This document shows positions 7,856 through 17,461 of a stretch of DNA of 33,370 nucleotides, in pieces. Source of the stretch: Chitinophaga pinensis. Lineage in GTDB: Bacteria > Bacteroidota > Bacteroidia > 2-12-FULL-35-15. Location: the NCBI GenBank assembly GCA_945865315.1, contig CAMBDK010000020.1, forward strand, positions 1 through 33,370. Reading direction: 5' to 3'. The notes under the pieces are model-generated. The model was not told the origin of the DNA and did not search any database. It was given only the letters and a program-made list of their open reading frames with translations. How positions within the stretch are numbered: the stretch's first letter is position 1; each line of letters starts with the position of its first letter. A program made the position numbers and the translations under genes.

Positions 7856-10423
7856 TTAAAATTTCATTATCATCCTTAAATTCAATTGCCTTTGAGTTAA
7901 ATAATTAGGTACTGCATATTGCCTATTGGTAACATCTTCAACCCAAATATAAGATACTACGTTGTTTGTACCCAAAAGATTAAAAACTTCCAAACTTAAC
8001 CAAAGAGATTTTAAATATTTAGATGGGGCATTATTTTTCATCTTTCTATCTTCCCTTAATGCCTGATAAGAAAAGCCTATGTCTACCCTGCGGTAAGATG
8101 GCATTTTTAAGGTTTGTTTGTATCGTTGTGAGTTAGGAGGGCCAAATGGAACGCCACTCCCAAATAATAAATTCAGATGCATTTTTAAGTCTGGGATACC
8201 AGGCATTTTATCTTGAAAAAACAGTCCAAAATTAACCCTTTGATCAGTGGGACGAGGGATATAGCCAGGTTCAAAACGTACACTATCAGTAATAATATTA
8301 TTGAATGTATAATTGGGAATAATTTTTTTACCATCGCTATTGAAATAATCATAATAAAAATCATCCTTTAAATCTTCACGTGTTTGCATTATTGAAATAG
8401 AAGCCCAGGATTCCAAACCAGTTACAAATTCACCATTAACTTTTAAATCGATACCTGTAGCGTACCCGCGGGCATTATTTTTTGCCAAATAGCGAATTCT
8501 AACATTATCAACTTCGTAAGGAATTAAATTATCTAAATATTTATAATAAGCTTCAGCAACAAATTTAAAAGGACGTTTCCATGAATTAAAGTTGTAATCA
8601 CTTGTTAAAACGAAGTGAATAGATGTTTGTGCTTTTATATCATAATTTATTTCACCTTTTTTATCGCGTAATTCCCTGTAGAAAGGAGGCTGATAGTAAT
8701 ATCCCGATGAAAATTTAAACAAAAAATCTTTATTCCAATTGGGTTTATATCCAAAGGTAGCACGTGGTCCAAATAATCCTTGTTTATTTAAGTCCCAATA
8801 ATTTAAGCGAAAACCACCTACAAAAGAAAATAAGGAGGAATCTTTCAGATTTTTTTTCCATACTCCCTGTAAAAAACCTGATACCCTATTAGATGAAATA
8901 TTTATTTTTTGTTTGATAATATTTTGTAGGATTATTTCTTGTGGGTTGCTTATGGGCATTGAAAAGTCAGCACTATCAATGTACTTCCATTCGCTTAATT
9001 TATCTGATATTAATTCATTAGAATATTTTGTACCCCATAATAACTGTTGACGACCAACTGAAAAAGAACCTTTATGTTCAGCACTAAATACATATGCTTC
9101 AAGATTTGTTCGGGCATGATTTAAAAACGTACCAACACCTCTGTTTCCTATTACATCACCAAAACTCGGTTTGCCAAAATCTGTTTCAAGTTCATCAATG
9201 AAATATTGCCCTTGAATATCAAAAGCTTCACTCTCTTTGCTTTTAAAAATAGAACCTGTAAATTTTAAATTCAATGTTTTATTCCTATTGTTATAATTGG
9301 AAGACAAGGCCCCCATCATTGTTGTAAACCTATCGACTTCTTGACCATCGAAATAAATTTTTAACCTTAGGGCTTGGTTTAATGTACCAAAATCTGTTTC
9401 ACGATTTTCGGGAACAATCTGATATTTATTGGTAGCGATATTCCCTAAAAAACCAAGTTCCCATTCTGGACTTAAATCGTAAGTAATATATGATTGTATA
9501 TCGCCAAAAAATGGTTTGTATTGGCCTTTTGTATCTAAGCCATTTAATATGTATTGATTAGTTTTATAACGTGCACCAATTAACCAACTAAGTCGGTAAT
9601 TTTTTGTGCTACCTTCGAGATGAAGGCTGGTGCCTAGCAAACTACCGGAAATGGTACCAGCGAATTTGCGTGGTTTTCGATATTGAATATCCAATACAGA
9701 CGACATTTTATCACCATACTTTGCTTCAAATCCACCAGCCGAAAATAAAACGGAGGATACCAAATCGGGATTAACAAAACTTAAGCCCTCCTGCTGACCT
9801 GAGCGAACAAGAAAAGGACGGTATACTTCAATGCCATTTACATAAACTAAATTTTCATCAAAATTGCCACCACGTACAGAGTAAGAAGAGCTTAATTCAT
9901 TACGGCTAGAAACACCTGGAAGCGTAAATAAAATCGCATTAAAATCCTGACTAGCTGTTGGTATATGCTTAATATGTAAAGGGTCAAGCCGCGTAATTTC
10001 AAAAAAACGGTTATTATCGCTAACTTCAACTTCCTTAATAAGATTTTTAAATGTTAATGATTTACTTAAATCTAATTTTTGATTAGGAGCAAGCTTAAGC
10101 TTAAACTGTTCCTGGTTATAGGAAAGACTATAAAAAACAACTATTATATCTTTATTGGCGGGAATAGAATAATTAAACTCACCATTTTTATTGGTATAAA
10201 CAGGGGCCAAGGAGGATCCGAAAATAGAAACACTAATTTCTTCAATCGGCTCATTTTCTAGGTTAGTAATTTTTCCATAAATTACTGCGCTATCTTGAGA
10301 AAAGGAGGATAAGGAGGATATAAGCAAAAAAATGGTAAATAATTTGCATTTAAGATTCTTTAAAGAGAAAATCTCCAGATATGATTTTTTAATAATTTTT
10401 AAAAGGCAAAAAGGTACTATCAT
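7856..10423 (-). CDS. TonB-dependent outer membrane receptor with carboxypeptidase-regulatory domain
   Basis: This is an outer membrane TonB-dependent transporter. From M1 at 10423 (855 residues) it has a signal-like hydrophobic segment (FTIFLLISSLSSFSQ, about 27-41), a carboxypeptidase-D regulatory-like beta-sandwich (about 45-120), a plug domain containing SVRGGNFDENLVYVNGIEV and a long aromatic-rich beta-barrel ending in aromatic/basic MIMKF. In-frame ATGs at 10471 and 10504 would overlap the upstream gene; I prefer 10423 because it avoids the overlap and leaves a 22-base gap, though the region before the hydrophobic core is then still long. The small partner gene upstream shares the regulatory-domain type. 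The substrate is unknown. The pair separates paaBCD from paaE, but nothing shows an aromatic substrate. Confidence 0.92.
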   Translation of the reverse strand: MIVPFCLLKIIKKSYLEIFSLKNLKCKLFTIFLLISSLSSFSQDSAVIYGKITNLENEPIEEISVSIFGSSLAPVYTNKNGEFNYSIPANKDIIVVFYSLSYNQEQFKLKLAPNQKLDLSKSLTFKNLIKEVEVSDNNRFFEITRLDPLHIKHIPTASQDFNAILFTLPGVSSRNELSSSYSVRGGNFDENLVYVNGIEVYRPFLVRSGQQEGLSFVNPDLVSSVLFSAGGFEAKYGDKMSSVLDIQYRKPRKFAGTISGSLLGTSLHLEGSTKNYRLSWLIGARYKTNQYILNGLDTKGQYKPFFGDIQSYITYDLSPEWELGFLGNIATNKYQIVPENRETDFGTLNQALRLKIYFDGQEVDRFTTMMGALSSNYNNRNKTLNLKFTGSIFKSKESEAFDIQGQYFIDELETDFGKPSFGDVIGNRGVGTFLNHARTNLEAYVFSAEHKGSFSVGRQQLLWGTKYSNELISDKLSEWKYIDSADFSMPISNPQEIILQNIIKQKINISSNRVSGFLQGVWKKNLKDSSLFSFVGGFRLNYWDLNKQGLFGPRATFGYKPNWNKDFLFKFSSGYYYQPPFYRELRDKKGEINYDIKAQTSIHFVLTSDYNFNSWKRPFKFVAEAYYKYLDNLIPYEVDNVRIRYLAKNNARGYATGIDLKVNGEFVTGLESWASISIMQTREDLKDDFYYDYFNSDGKKIIPNYTFNNIITDSVRFEPGYIPRPTDQRVNFGLFFQDKMPGIPDLKMHLNLLFGSGVPFGPPNSQRYKQTLKMPSYRRVDIGFSYQALREDRKMKNNAPSKYLKSLWLSLEVFNLLGTNNVVSYIWVEDVTNRQYAVPNYLTQRQLNLRMIMKF

Positions 10424-10445
10424 TTTGGTTGTTAAATTTGGTAAC

Positions 10446-11108
10446 TTAATCTTTCTTTTTAAAATCACCATTTTTCCATGCTTTGATAAATTTTGCCCAA
10501 GCAATAGGGTTCAACAAATTATTAGGTGGCATTTGGCCTGCATAATATAGTTTGCTTTGATATCTTTGTGATGCATATTGCTGATTAGCACTTGCATCCA
10601 TTGCCATGCCTACCATTTGAACTTTTAGGTCGGCACGATCCATGTTTTTTGTTGCCCTGCTTAAATCATCATCAGGTAAATTAAGATTTAAAAAAGCTTG
10701 TTTAAATTGCTCTTTAGAAGGCCATGGGAAAACTTCCATAACATTTAAATAAATGGTATCTTTTCTTAAAACTTGTATTAATGAGTAGGTGTTTGAACTC
10801 AAAGTATCTGGAATAATATAAAGGGCAGCACTGAAGCCAATAGCCGAAAATTCAATTGTATCACTTTCTTGAGCAACAAATGAAAAATATCCAAAATAAT
10901 CACTAATCGTTCCGCGATTCTTATCCTTAATTAAAATACTTGCATAGGGTACCGGCTGCAAATTATTACCTTCCACAACCACCCCTGAAAACTGTATTAA
11001 ATTATGTCCCTTTTTATCTAAGTCTTTATTAGGCTTCCTTTGCTGTGCAAATATTGAGGAAGTTACTAGTGTAATTAAAGTAAAAATAAAATAGATTTTT
11101 TTAAACAT
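10446..11108 (-). CDS. Secreted protein with carboxypeptidase-regulatory-like domain
   Basis: The 220-residue product has a signal peptide (MFKKIYFIFTLITLVTSSIFA, cleavage near AQQR). A CarboxypepD_reg-like beta-sandwich follows (about 38-120), with FSGVVVEG, VPYASILIKDKNRGTISDYFGYFSF and TIEFSAIGF. The C-terminal half is a helical, polar extension ending KNGDFKKKD. Proteins of this layout are common beside TonB-dependent receptors in Bacteroidota, and this one is directly upstream of such a receptor. A -7-like TAATTTTG lies at 11182-11189 on the minus strand, about 75 bases before the start, but without a well-spaced -33 box. A periplasmic or outer-membrane-associated role is inference. Confidence 0.8.
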   Translation of the reverse strand: MFKKIYFIFTLITLVTSSIFAQQRKPNKDLDKKGHNLIQFSGVVVEGNNLQPVPYASILIKDKNRGTISDYFGYFSFVAQESDTIEFSAIGFSAALYIIPDTLSSNTYSLIQVLRKDTIYLNVMEVFPWPSKEQFKQAFLNLNLPDDDLSRATKNMDRADLKVQMVGMAMDASANQQYASQRYQSKLYYAGQMPPNNLLNPIAWAKFIKAWKNGDFKKKD

Positions 11109-11338
11109 TGACCGAAAATTTGTAATTTTTTTAGAAAAAAATATCCATTATTTATTAAGTGCCAATAAGTATATTTGCGAACAAAATTATAATAATAAGA
11201 TAAATTTATTAAAGGCTTCCAAAAATACGTAATTAATAAGTATGTTAATAATTGTGGTCAATTAACTTATAAATAGTAAATATATTGTTTTAAAATTCAT
11301 ATATTCGTTGGTATCAAAATTCTAAACCCCTATTCCTT

Positions 11339-12451
11339 ATGAAAAAAAGTTCTTTTTTTATGGTTGGTATATTTGTCTCCTATTTAATTAAGGCGCAAAG
11401 TCCTATTACTATTGGTTCATCGGATATGCCAAATGTCTCAGATAATATTTTGGTGAGTGTTAATAATACTATTGGACTAAATGATCCAGCGCTTACAGGT
11501 GCAAATTTTAATTGGGACTTTACCTTCTTAAGTCCAACTATGCAGCAAAATGAGGTATTTGATTCTCCACTTTCATTTACTACCCCATATAATTTTTTAT
11601 TTAACCCTTTTAATACTTCCTATGGTAGAGATAATTATGAGTTTTCAACTATTCCTTTGCCAGGAGCTCAAATATCAGCTGCATATGATTTTTACAAAGA
11701 ATCATCATCAGATTTTAAACAAATTGGAGCAGGGTATACTATAAATGATGTTCCTATTCCTTTTTCATATTCGCAAGAGGATATTATTTATAAATTTCCA
11801 ATAAATTATTTGAATACTGAAAGTTGCGATTATAAATATGGTTTTGAAATTCCAGGAGTAGGGTATTATGGCCAGAGTGGTCACCGAATTAATACAGTAG
11901 ATGGATGGGGTACATTAACTACCCCTTTTGGGACTTTTCAAACACTCCGAATTACTTCCACAATAGATGCAGTAGATACGGTTTATAATACAGCTTTATT
12001 ATTAGGTACTAATATTCCAAATCCATTAAAATACGAATATAAATGGCTTGCAAATGGTATGAAAATACCTGTTTTGAAAATTAAAGCGGTTGACATACTT
12101 GGCACAGTTACAGTTAATGATGTGCGTTATATTGATAGTACCAGAGCAGGAGTTCCTCAAGTAGGGATTTTTGAAAATATAGCCAATAACGAACATGTTA
12201 TGGTGTATCCAATCCCTTGTATCAATGAACTTGTTTTGCAATATAATTTACAGAACACCACACTAGTAAATATTTCAATTACAAATGTATTTGGTTCAGT
12301 AGTAGCTATACTTTTTGATGAAATACAAATTGCGGGAGATTATAAAAAATCTATAAACATAACAGATTTGCAATTAAGTTCCGGTATTTATTTTTTAAAT
12401 CACATAACAAACAATCATAAAGAAATTAGGAAAATAGTAGTTGCTCAATAA
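11339..12451 (+). CDS. T9SS type A sorting domain-containing protein
   Basis: This 370-residue protein is predicted to leave the cell by the type IX secretion system. It begins with a signal peptide (MKKSSFFMVGIFVSYLIKAQ). The middle (about 25-275) is a beta-rich region with many aromatic and glycine residues that I do not recognise. The last 80 residues form a type A sorting domain: VYPIPCINELVLQ (the usual form is YPNP), ISITNVFG and the closing LSSGIYFLN...IRKIVVAQ. The start codon gives a complete signal peptide. It lies 106 bases upstream of paaE on the same strand. I see nothing that links it to phenylacetate. Confidence 0.88.
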   Translation: MKKSSFFMVGIFVSYLIKAQSPITIGSSDMPNVSDNILVSVNNTIGLNDPALTGANFNWDFTFLSPTMQQNEVFDSPLSFTTPYNFLFNPFNTSYGRDNYEFSTIPLPGAQISAAYDFYKESSSDFKQIGAGYTINDVPIPFSYSQEDIIYKFPINYLNTESCDYKYGFEIPGVGYYGQSGHRINTVDGWGTLTTPFGTFQTLRITSTIDAVDTVYNTALLLGTNIPNPLKYEYKWLANGMKIPVLKIKAVDILGTVTVNDVRYIDSTRAGVPQVGIFENIANNEHVMVYPIPCINELVLQYNLQNTTLVNISITNVFGSVVAILFDEIQIAGDYKKSINITDLQLSSGIYFLNHITNNHKEIRKIVVAQ

Positions 12452-12557
12452 TATTATTGTGAATATTTTTGCAGAAAACTTGCAAAGAAATATTTTTTTA
12501 TTCTTTGAATTTTTTGATTTTTTTTCATCATTCACCTCATAATTTTAATTTGTAAAA

Positions 12558-13631
12558 ATGTCGAAGTTTCATAACTTAAAAATAAGTGATATCGTGCGTG
12601 AAACAGCAGATGCTGTTTCAATAGCCTTTGAAGTACCGGATATTCTTAAAAGTGAATACATATATAAGCAAGGCCAATACCTTACTTTAAAATTTCATAT
12701 TAATAACGAAGAATTAAGACGTTCCTATTCAATTTGTAGCAGTCCCATAGAAGAGAATGAACTTAGGGTAGCTATTAAAAAAGTAAAAGATGGTAGAATG
12801 TCAACTTTTATTAATGATAAAATAAAAATTGGTGATACCATGGAAGTTATGATTCCAATGGGTAATTTTTACACTGAATTGAATCCTACAAATAAAAAGA
12901 AATATATTCTTTTTGCCGGCGGAAGTGGAATAACACCGATACTATCTATTTTAAAAACAGCATTAAAACTTGAACCTAATAGTACAGTTGCGCTTTTTTA
13001 TGGTAATAATGATGAATCATCAATTATTTTTAAGAAACAATTAGATACATTATGTCAAAACTATCCTGATCGATTAAAAGTATACCACATTCTTTATAAG
13101 GCCCCTCAAAATTATCCTTCAGACCAACAAGGGATGATGACAAAGGAGAAAAGCATCGTATTGATTAATAATTACGTAAATGTTAATAAGGACAATGAAT
13201 ATTTTATTTGTGGGCCTGGCCCTATGATGGACAATGTAGTAGCTGCATTAAATGAATTAAAAATTGATAAAGAAAATGTTCATATAGAGTATTTTTCGGC
13301 TCCGGCAGTTACTGATGATACTCAAAAAATTACAAGCCCTTCAAATAAAAATATTGTTGCAAATATTATTATTGATGGTGATGAGCATATTGTTACATTA
13401 GAAAATAATGAAACAATACTTGACGCTGCTATAAGGGTGGGGATTGATGCGCCATATGCATGCCAAGGAGGCTCTTGCTGCACTTGCCGCGCATTACTGG
13501 AAGAAGGTAATGTAGAAATGGCAGTAAACTATGCATTGTCGGCATCGGAAGTAAAAAAAGGATATATACTCACCTGCCAAAGTAGGCCTACAACACCTAG
13601 CGTGGTGGTAAATTATGATAAAGGATTATAA
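12558..13631 (+). CDS. paaE: Phenylacetyl-CoA epoxidase reductase subunit PaaE
   Basis: PaaE (also named PaaK) passes electrons from NADPH through FAD and a 2Fe-2S cluster to the diiron centre of PaaA. The 357-residue product has the FAD-binding motif RSYS (55-58), the nicotinamide-binding loop GGSGITP (121-127), the CGPGPMMD motif of ferredoxin reductases, and a C-terminal plant-type ferredoxin domain with cluster cysteines C302, C307, C310 and C340. Length and domain order match PaaE. Related class IA reductases share this layout, but the presence of paaBCD in the window supports the assignment. It is alone here, on the opposite strand and about 5 kb from paaB. Confidence 0.9.
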   Translation: MSKFHNLKISDIVRETADAVSIAFEVPDILKSEYIYKQGQYLTLKFHINNEELRRSYSICSSPIEENELRVAIKKVKDGRMSTFINDKIKIGDTMEVMIPMGNFYTELNPTNKKKYILFAGGSGITPILSILKTALKLEPNSTVALFYGNNDESSIIFKKQLDTLCQNYPDRLKVYHILYKAPQNYPSDQQGMMTKEKSIVLINNYVNVNKDNEYFICGPGPMMDNVVAALNELKIDKENVHIEYFSAPAVTDDTQKITSPSNKNIVANIIIDGDEHIVTLENNETILDAAIRVGIDAPYACQGGSCCTCRALLEEGNVEMAVNYALSASEVKKGYILTCQSRPTTPSVVVNYDKGL

Positions 13632-13821
13632 TGCTAAACTAATAAAGGATGTTTATGAAATATTAATATCGTTCTGCTGTCCTTTATTTGCCGCTGCTAT
13701 ACAATTGATCTGATCCTATCTATTGAAAAAATGGATTGTATTGTATCGAGAAATATTAAAGACTTTCGTGATTGCGAAATTCAAGTATTTTTCACCGTAC
13801 GAGTTGGTGAAGATATTATAA
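13632..13821 (+). pseudogene. Remnant of a PIN-domain (VapC-like) toxin gene
   Basis: The stretch after paaE holds the C-terminal end of a PIN-domain protein. From 13731 the frame reads MDCIVSRNIKDFRDCEIQV, which matches the 'DxIVTRNxKDF...IPV' ending of Bacteroidota PIN-domain proteins. At a run of five T (13788-13792) the frame must shift by one base; it then continues as FSPYELVKIL and stops at 13819-13821, the usual 'TPxELL' ending. Upstream, another frame gives NAKLIKDVYEIL and AAAIQ, plausible decayed pieces of the same fold with stops between. No start, N-terminal half or antitoxin is visible, so it is a decayed fragment. Confidence 0.6.
13641..13688. repeat. Inverted repeat after paaE
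   Basis: AATAAAGGA (13641-13649) is perfectly complementary to TCCTTTATT (13680-13688), with a 30-base loop. It lies just after the paaE stop and inside the PIN remnant. No T tract follows directly, so a terminator role is uncertain. Confidence 0.35.
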
Positions 13822-13929
13822 TAAACTAACAATTGTATGCTTCTCCCATTGACCTCAAGAGCTTTGTAAGAAATTTTTGAGGCATGAGAGAAACAAAAAT
13901 ATTAAGAAGCTGGGCAGGGAAATATAATT

Positions 13930-14691
13930 TTAATTTAGCAATCTTTGGCTTACCGCTTCATATAAAATAATACCAGCTGCAACCGATACATTCAATGAAG
14001 CAATTTTACCCATTAAAGGGATTTTTGCTTTTGCATCTGATTTCTGTAAGTATTCATTTAAAACACCATCTTCTTCTGAACCCATAATGATAGCCGTGGA
14101 AACGGTAAAGTCAATTTGGAAATAATGATCTGTTGCTTTTTCGGTACATGCGACAATATTTACTCCACAATCTTTTAAAAAATCAATTGTTGCTTTCATA
14201 TTATCCTCCCGACAAATAGAAATATTATGCACAGCTCCTGCAGAGGTTTTAATAGCATCTGCATTAATTTGTGCAGCGCCATGGGTGGGTATTATAATTG
14301 CATTAACTCCTGAACACTCTGCTGTACGAACTATTGCGCCAAAATTTCGAACATCCGTTATTCTATCTAATATTAAAAGTAATGGTGCTTTTCCACTGGC
14401 AATAATATTGGGCAAAATATTTTTTATCTTTTTATAATTGATGGAAGAAATATATCCCACAGCACCTTGATGGTTTTTTGTTGTAAGGTGATTCAGTTTT
14501 TCCACCGGAACATATTGAAAAACAACATTATATTGTTTCAAAACGCCCATTAATTCACTAAATAATTCGCCTTTTAGGCCAGACTGAACAAGCAATTTGT
14601 CAAGTTCCTTACCTGCTCTTACAGCTTCAATAATAGGCCTTAATCCGAAAATTAAACTGTCATCTTCTCGTTTTTGTTGTTTGGTTTGCAT
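13930..14691 (-). CDS. rlmB: 23S rRNA (guanosine-2'-O-)-methyltransferase RlmB (TrmH family)
   Basis: This is a SPOUT-superfamily RNA 2'-O-methyltransferase, most likely acting on 23S rRNA G2251 (E. coli numbering). The 253-residue protein has the N-terminal substrate-binding subdomain (IFGLRPIIEAV, about 15-25, to GAVGYIS near 77), then the SPOUT core: ILDRITDVRNFGAIVRTAE (motif 1), IIMGSEEDGV (motif 2) and SLNVSVAAG (232-240, motif 3), which form the AdoMet-binding knot. Length and N-terminal domain fit RlmB better than TrmL or bare TrmH. It is 74 bases downstream of the GWxTD lipoprotein gene on the same strand. Exact target specificity is inferred from the family. Confidence 0.9.
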   Translation of the reverse strand: MQTKQQKREDDSLIFGLRPIIEAVRAGKELDKLLVQSGLKGELFSELMGVLKQYNVVFQYVPVEKLNHLTTKNHQGAVGYISSINYKKIKNILPNIIASGKAPLLLILDRITDVRNFGAIVRTAECSGVNAIIIPTHGAAQINADAIKTSAGAVHNISICREDNMKATIDFLKDCGVNIVACTEKATDHYFQIDFTVSTAIIMGSEEDGVLNEYLQKSDAKAKIPLMGKIASLNVSVAAGIILYEAVSQRLLN

Positions 14692-14765
14692 TTTATAAAA
14701 ATTTGATTTTGAATTTTATATATAAATTGTAAATATTATTTTTTTAGAATAGTTTTTTAAATAAT

Positions 14766-16031
14766 TTAGTCCTGCAAGTAGGTTTTCCCTTGACGCAAAA
14801 TATCTACAGCATTGTACCACGATTGTTTGAAAACGACGGAACGATCTAATGAAAAATCATTATTTGTAAATGGATTATTCACTTTTAAAAAAGAGTAGGA
14901 AAGTGAGTTAACATTATTTTCTTCACCATAAGTCCATGTTTCATAATTTGCTGTTTTATAAATTAAATTAGGCGAACCATAAATTAAAAAAATCATACCT
15001 CTGTCGGTCTTCCAACCTTCTAAATAAGAAGTGAAATATTGATTAGCATCGAGTACACGATTGTAATACTTACGAATTATTACTTTAGCTCTTTCTTGGT
15101 TACCAGAAATATTCAACCAGAAATTTTCAATTGCAGCTTTTTTATTTGTACTGGAATTTAAATTGTCGAACTCTTGTTTTGAAGTAATAAACCTTAGGGG
15201 ACTAATCATATCTACAGCATTTTTCACTTCTGGGAAAAAGTCAGAATAATTAAATAATGTTAATCCCACTTTGCTAGAAGTATCTAATTGGAAATGATAA
15301 AAACCTTTTTTAAAGGATGAGAAATTAACGGCCCCATCAGTATCTAATTGCAAAGTGAATGCACTATCTTGCTTGTGTTGTAATGGTTTTAACTCAACTA
15401 TTGAAAAAGGAGGCGATGCTAGTGGAAATGAATTGTTATAATATCGTACAAAAATATTTACTGAAATTTTCGATTTATAATTAATTGTAATTTCTTCATT
15501 CATTTTAATATAATTTCGAAATATTGGCGTATCGCTATTTTTATCTTTTACTAAAAAATTTTGTCGATTTAAATCATCGTTCTTTTCAATGGCAAGCGTA
15601 ACAGTAGCATCAATATTACGATTGAGATCTACAACTTTAACACGCAAAAAGTATGTACGACCTTTCATCGCTTTCACATTAATTTTCCCTATTAAGAATT
15701 TATCGGTATTCTCATTATTTAAATCTACAAGCCTAACAGACGTGCTGTCAATTATTACTTTAGAATCATAAGTTGGTAATAAATTATAAGAGATTAATAA
15801 GTTAGAATAAAAATTAATACCATCTTCTCTTTTATACATTATCTCCTTGCTACTGATTTTGAAATGCAATTCGGAAACTGTATCATTAGTATGAAAAATT
15901 GTAAATTCGGGTTGAATCGAATTTGCGTAGTGTTTATAGTTAGTATTTTCACTCGATTTAGTTGTTTTACGACTAATATTGCAAGCTACGATGAATAAAA
16001 AAAGGATTAAAAAGGGGGATATTTTTTTCAT
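14766..16031 (-). CDS. GWxTD domain-containing lipoprotein
   Basis: The 421-residue product begins with a lipoprotein signal peptide with the lipobox IVAC (Cys17), so it should be membrane-anchored. The N-terminal 250 residues are beta-rich. The C-terminal part contains GWKTDRGMIFLIYGSP, the motif that names the GWxTD family, followed by YETWTYG and a conserved end. These proteins are found mainly in Bacteroidota and related phyla; their role is unknown. Its ATG overlaps the stop of rmuC by one base (TAATG on the minus strand), so the two are probably translationally coupled. The functional link to rmuC and rlmB is unclear. Confidence 0.9.
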   Translation of the reverse strand: MKKISPFLILFLFIVACNISRKTTKSSENTNYKHYANSIQPEFTIFHTNDTVSELHFKISSKEIMYKREDGINFYSNLLISYNLLPTYDSKVIIDSTSVRLVDLNNENTDKFLIGKINVKAMKGRTYFLRVKVVDLNRNIDATVTLAIEKNDDLNRQNFLVKDKNSDTPIFRNYIKMNEEITINYKSKISVNIFVRYYNNSFPLASPPFSIVELKPLQHKQDSAFTLQLDTDGAVNFSSFKKGFYHFQLDTSSKVGLTLFNYSDFFPEVKNAVDMISPLRFITSKQEFDNLNSSTNKKAAIENFWLNISGNQERAKVIIRKYYNRVLDANQYFTSYLEGWKTDRGMIFLIYGSPNLIYKTANYETWTYGEENNVNSLSYSFLKVNNPFTNNDFSLDRSVVFKQSWYNAVDILRQGKTYLQD

Positions 16032-17461
16032 TATCCTTCCGACGCCTCCATGGATAATTGAGACGATATATCATTCTCTAAAAATTTAGCAGGAATTTGC
16101 TTCTCTTTATTAGTTTTAGCACCCAATTTTTTTATAGATTCGATTCTCCTTACAAGATTTCCGCTGCCTGTACTTAATTTATTTAAAGCATCCTGATAGG
16201 CCTTGCTTGAAGCTTCTATCCCTTTTTCTATTTTCTGCATATCCTCAAGAAAACCAACAAATTTATCATATAATTCGCCCCCCTGACGTGCAATTTCTAT
16301 TACATTTTTTGTTTGCCGCTCTTGTTTCCAAAGGGATGCAATAGTACGCAAGGTTGCTAATAAGGTGGATGGGCTAACAATTACAATTTTTCTATCCCAG
16401 GCAAAGCTGAAAAGTTCTTGATCGGCTTGAACAGCAATACTAAAGGAGGATTCAATAGGGATAAAAAGCAATACAAAATCGGGAGTATTAAATTCGGGAG
16501 AGGACTGATAATCTTTGCTACTTAATAATTTCACATGATTGCGGATAGACAATAAATGTTCTTTAGTATATTGTTCCCTATTCTCCTCGTTGGTAGCATT
16601 TACACAAGCTTCATATGCTATCAATGATACTTTGGCATCTATAATTACATGTTTGTTGTCAGGCAGTTTTATTACTGCATCAGGCTGAATGCGATTTCCT
16701 TCACTATTTGTTGTGCTGAATTGTGTAACGTATTCTTGATCTTTAACCAGGCCTGAACGTTCGAGAACTTTTTCCAATATAACTTCGCCCCAATTGCCTT
16801 GTTTTTTATTGTCACCTTTTAATGCTTTAGCTAAATTATTAGCTTCTTCACTTATATGTTTATTCATTTCAATTAGGCTCTTTATTTCTGTTTTTAGAGT
16901 AATTCTATCATCCGATTCTATTTTATAAGCTTTTTCCACTTTATTTTCAAAATCTTTTATTTTTTCCTTCAGCGGATTTAAAATTATTTCCAAGTTGTTT
17001 TTATTCTGTTCCGTAAATTTATGCGATTTGTCTTCTAATATTTTATTGGCAATATTTTCAAACTCTTTTATATATTTAGTATGAATATTTTCTAATTCGG
17101 ATTTAAGGGTGGTTAATTTTTCTTCTTGCGATTGAAATACCTGTTCAGCTTTAGCAAGCCTAATATCAGCTTTATTTGATTTTTCTTTTTCTAAATTAAT
17201 TTCCTTCATTTGTTTTTCACGCTCCGAAATTAATTCTGCAGCTAATTCATTTTTTACAATTTTAAATTCATTTGCCAGTCGATTATAATCTTTTTCTGAA
17301 TTGGCAATATTTGTTTGTAATATGACCTTCTCCTTTTCGAGTTCGATAATTTTAAATTCTAAAACAGCAGCAGCTGTATTTTCGGTTGGTTTTGATTTTA
17401 AAAACAAATAGGCAATTACGAATCCAAAAAGAAAACCTATTGCTATAAATAAAAATTCCAT
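16031..17461 (-). CDS. rmuC: DNA recombination protein RmuC
   Basis: RmuC proteins limit recombination at inverted repeats in E. coli and resemble nucleases; the biochemical activity is not established. This 476-residue protein has one N-terminal membrane segment (MEFLFIAIGFLFGFVIAYLFL), a long coiled coil rich in Glu and Lys (about 35-210), and the conserved RmuC domain (about 220-430). The domain includes GNWGEVILEKVLERSGL, and PDAVIKLPDNKHVIIDAKVSL, which fits a PD-(D/E)xK-like active site. A further family block is FVLLFIPIESSFSIA. The length is typical. A -7-like TAAATTTG is at 17524-17531 on the minus strand, about 65 bases before the start. It is first in rmuC-GWxTD-rlmB. Confidence 0.93.
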   Translation of the reverse strand: MEFLFIAIGFLFGFVIAYLFLKSKPTENTAAAVLEFKIIELEKEKVILQTNIANSEKDYNRLANEFKIVKNELAAELISEREKQMKEINLEKEKSNKADIRLAKAEQVFQSQEEKLTTLKSELENIHTKYIKEFENIANKILEDKSHKFTEQNKNNLEIILNPLKEKIKDFENKVEKAYKIESDDRITLKTEIKSLIEMNKHISEEANNLAKALKGDNKKQGNWGEVILEKVLERSGLVKDQEYVTQFSTTNSEGNRIQPDAVIKLPDNKHVIIDAKVSLIAYEACVNATNEENREQYTKEHLLSIRNHVKLLSSKDYQSSPEFNTPDFVLLFIPIESSFSIAVQADQELFSFAWDRKIVIVSPSTLLATLRTIASLWKQERQTKNVIEIARQGGELYDKFVGFLEDMQKIEKGIEASSKAYQDALNKLSTGSGNLVRRIESIKKLGAKTNKEKQIPAKFLENDISSQLSMEASEG

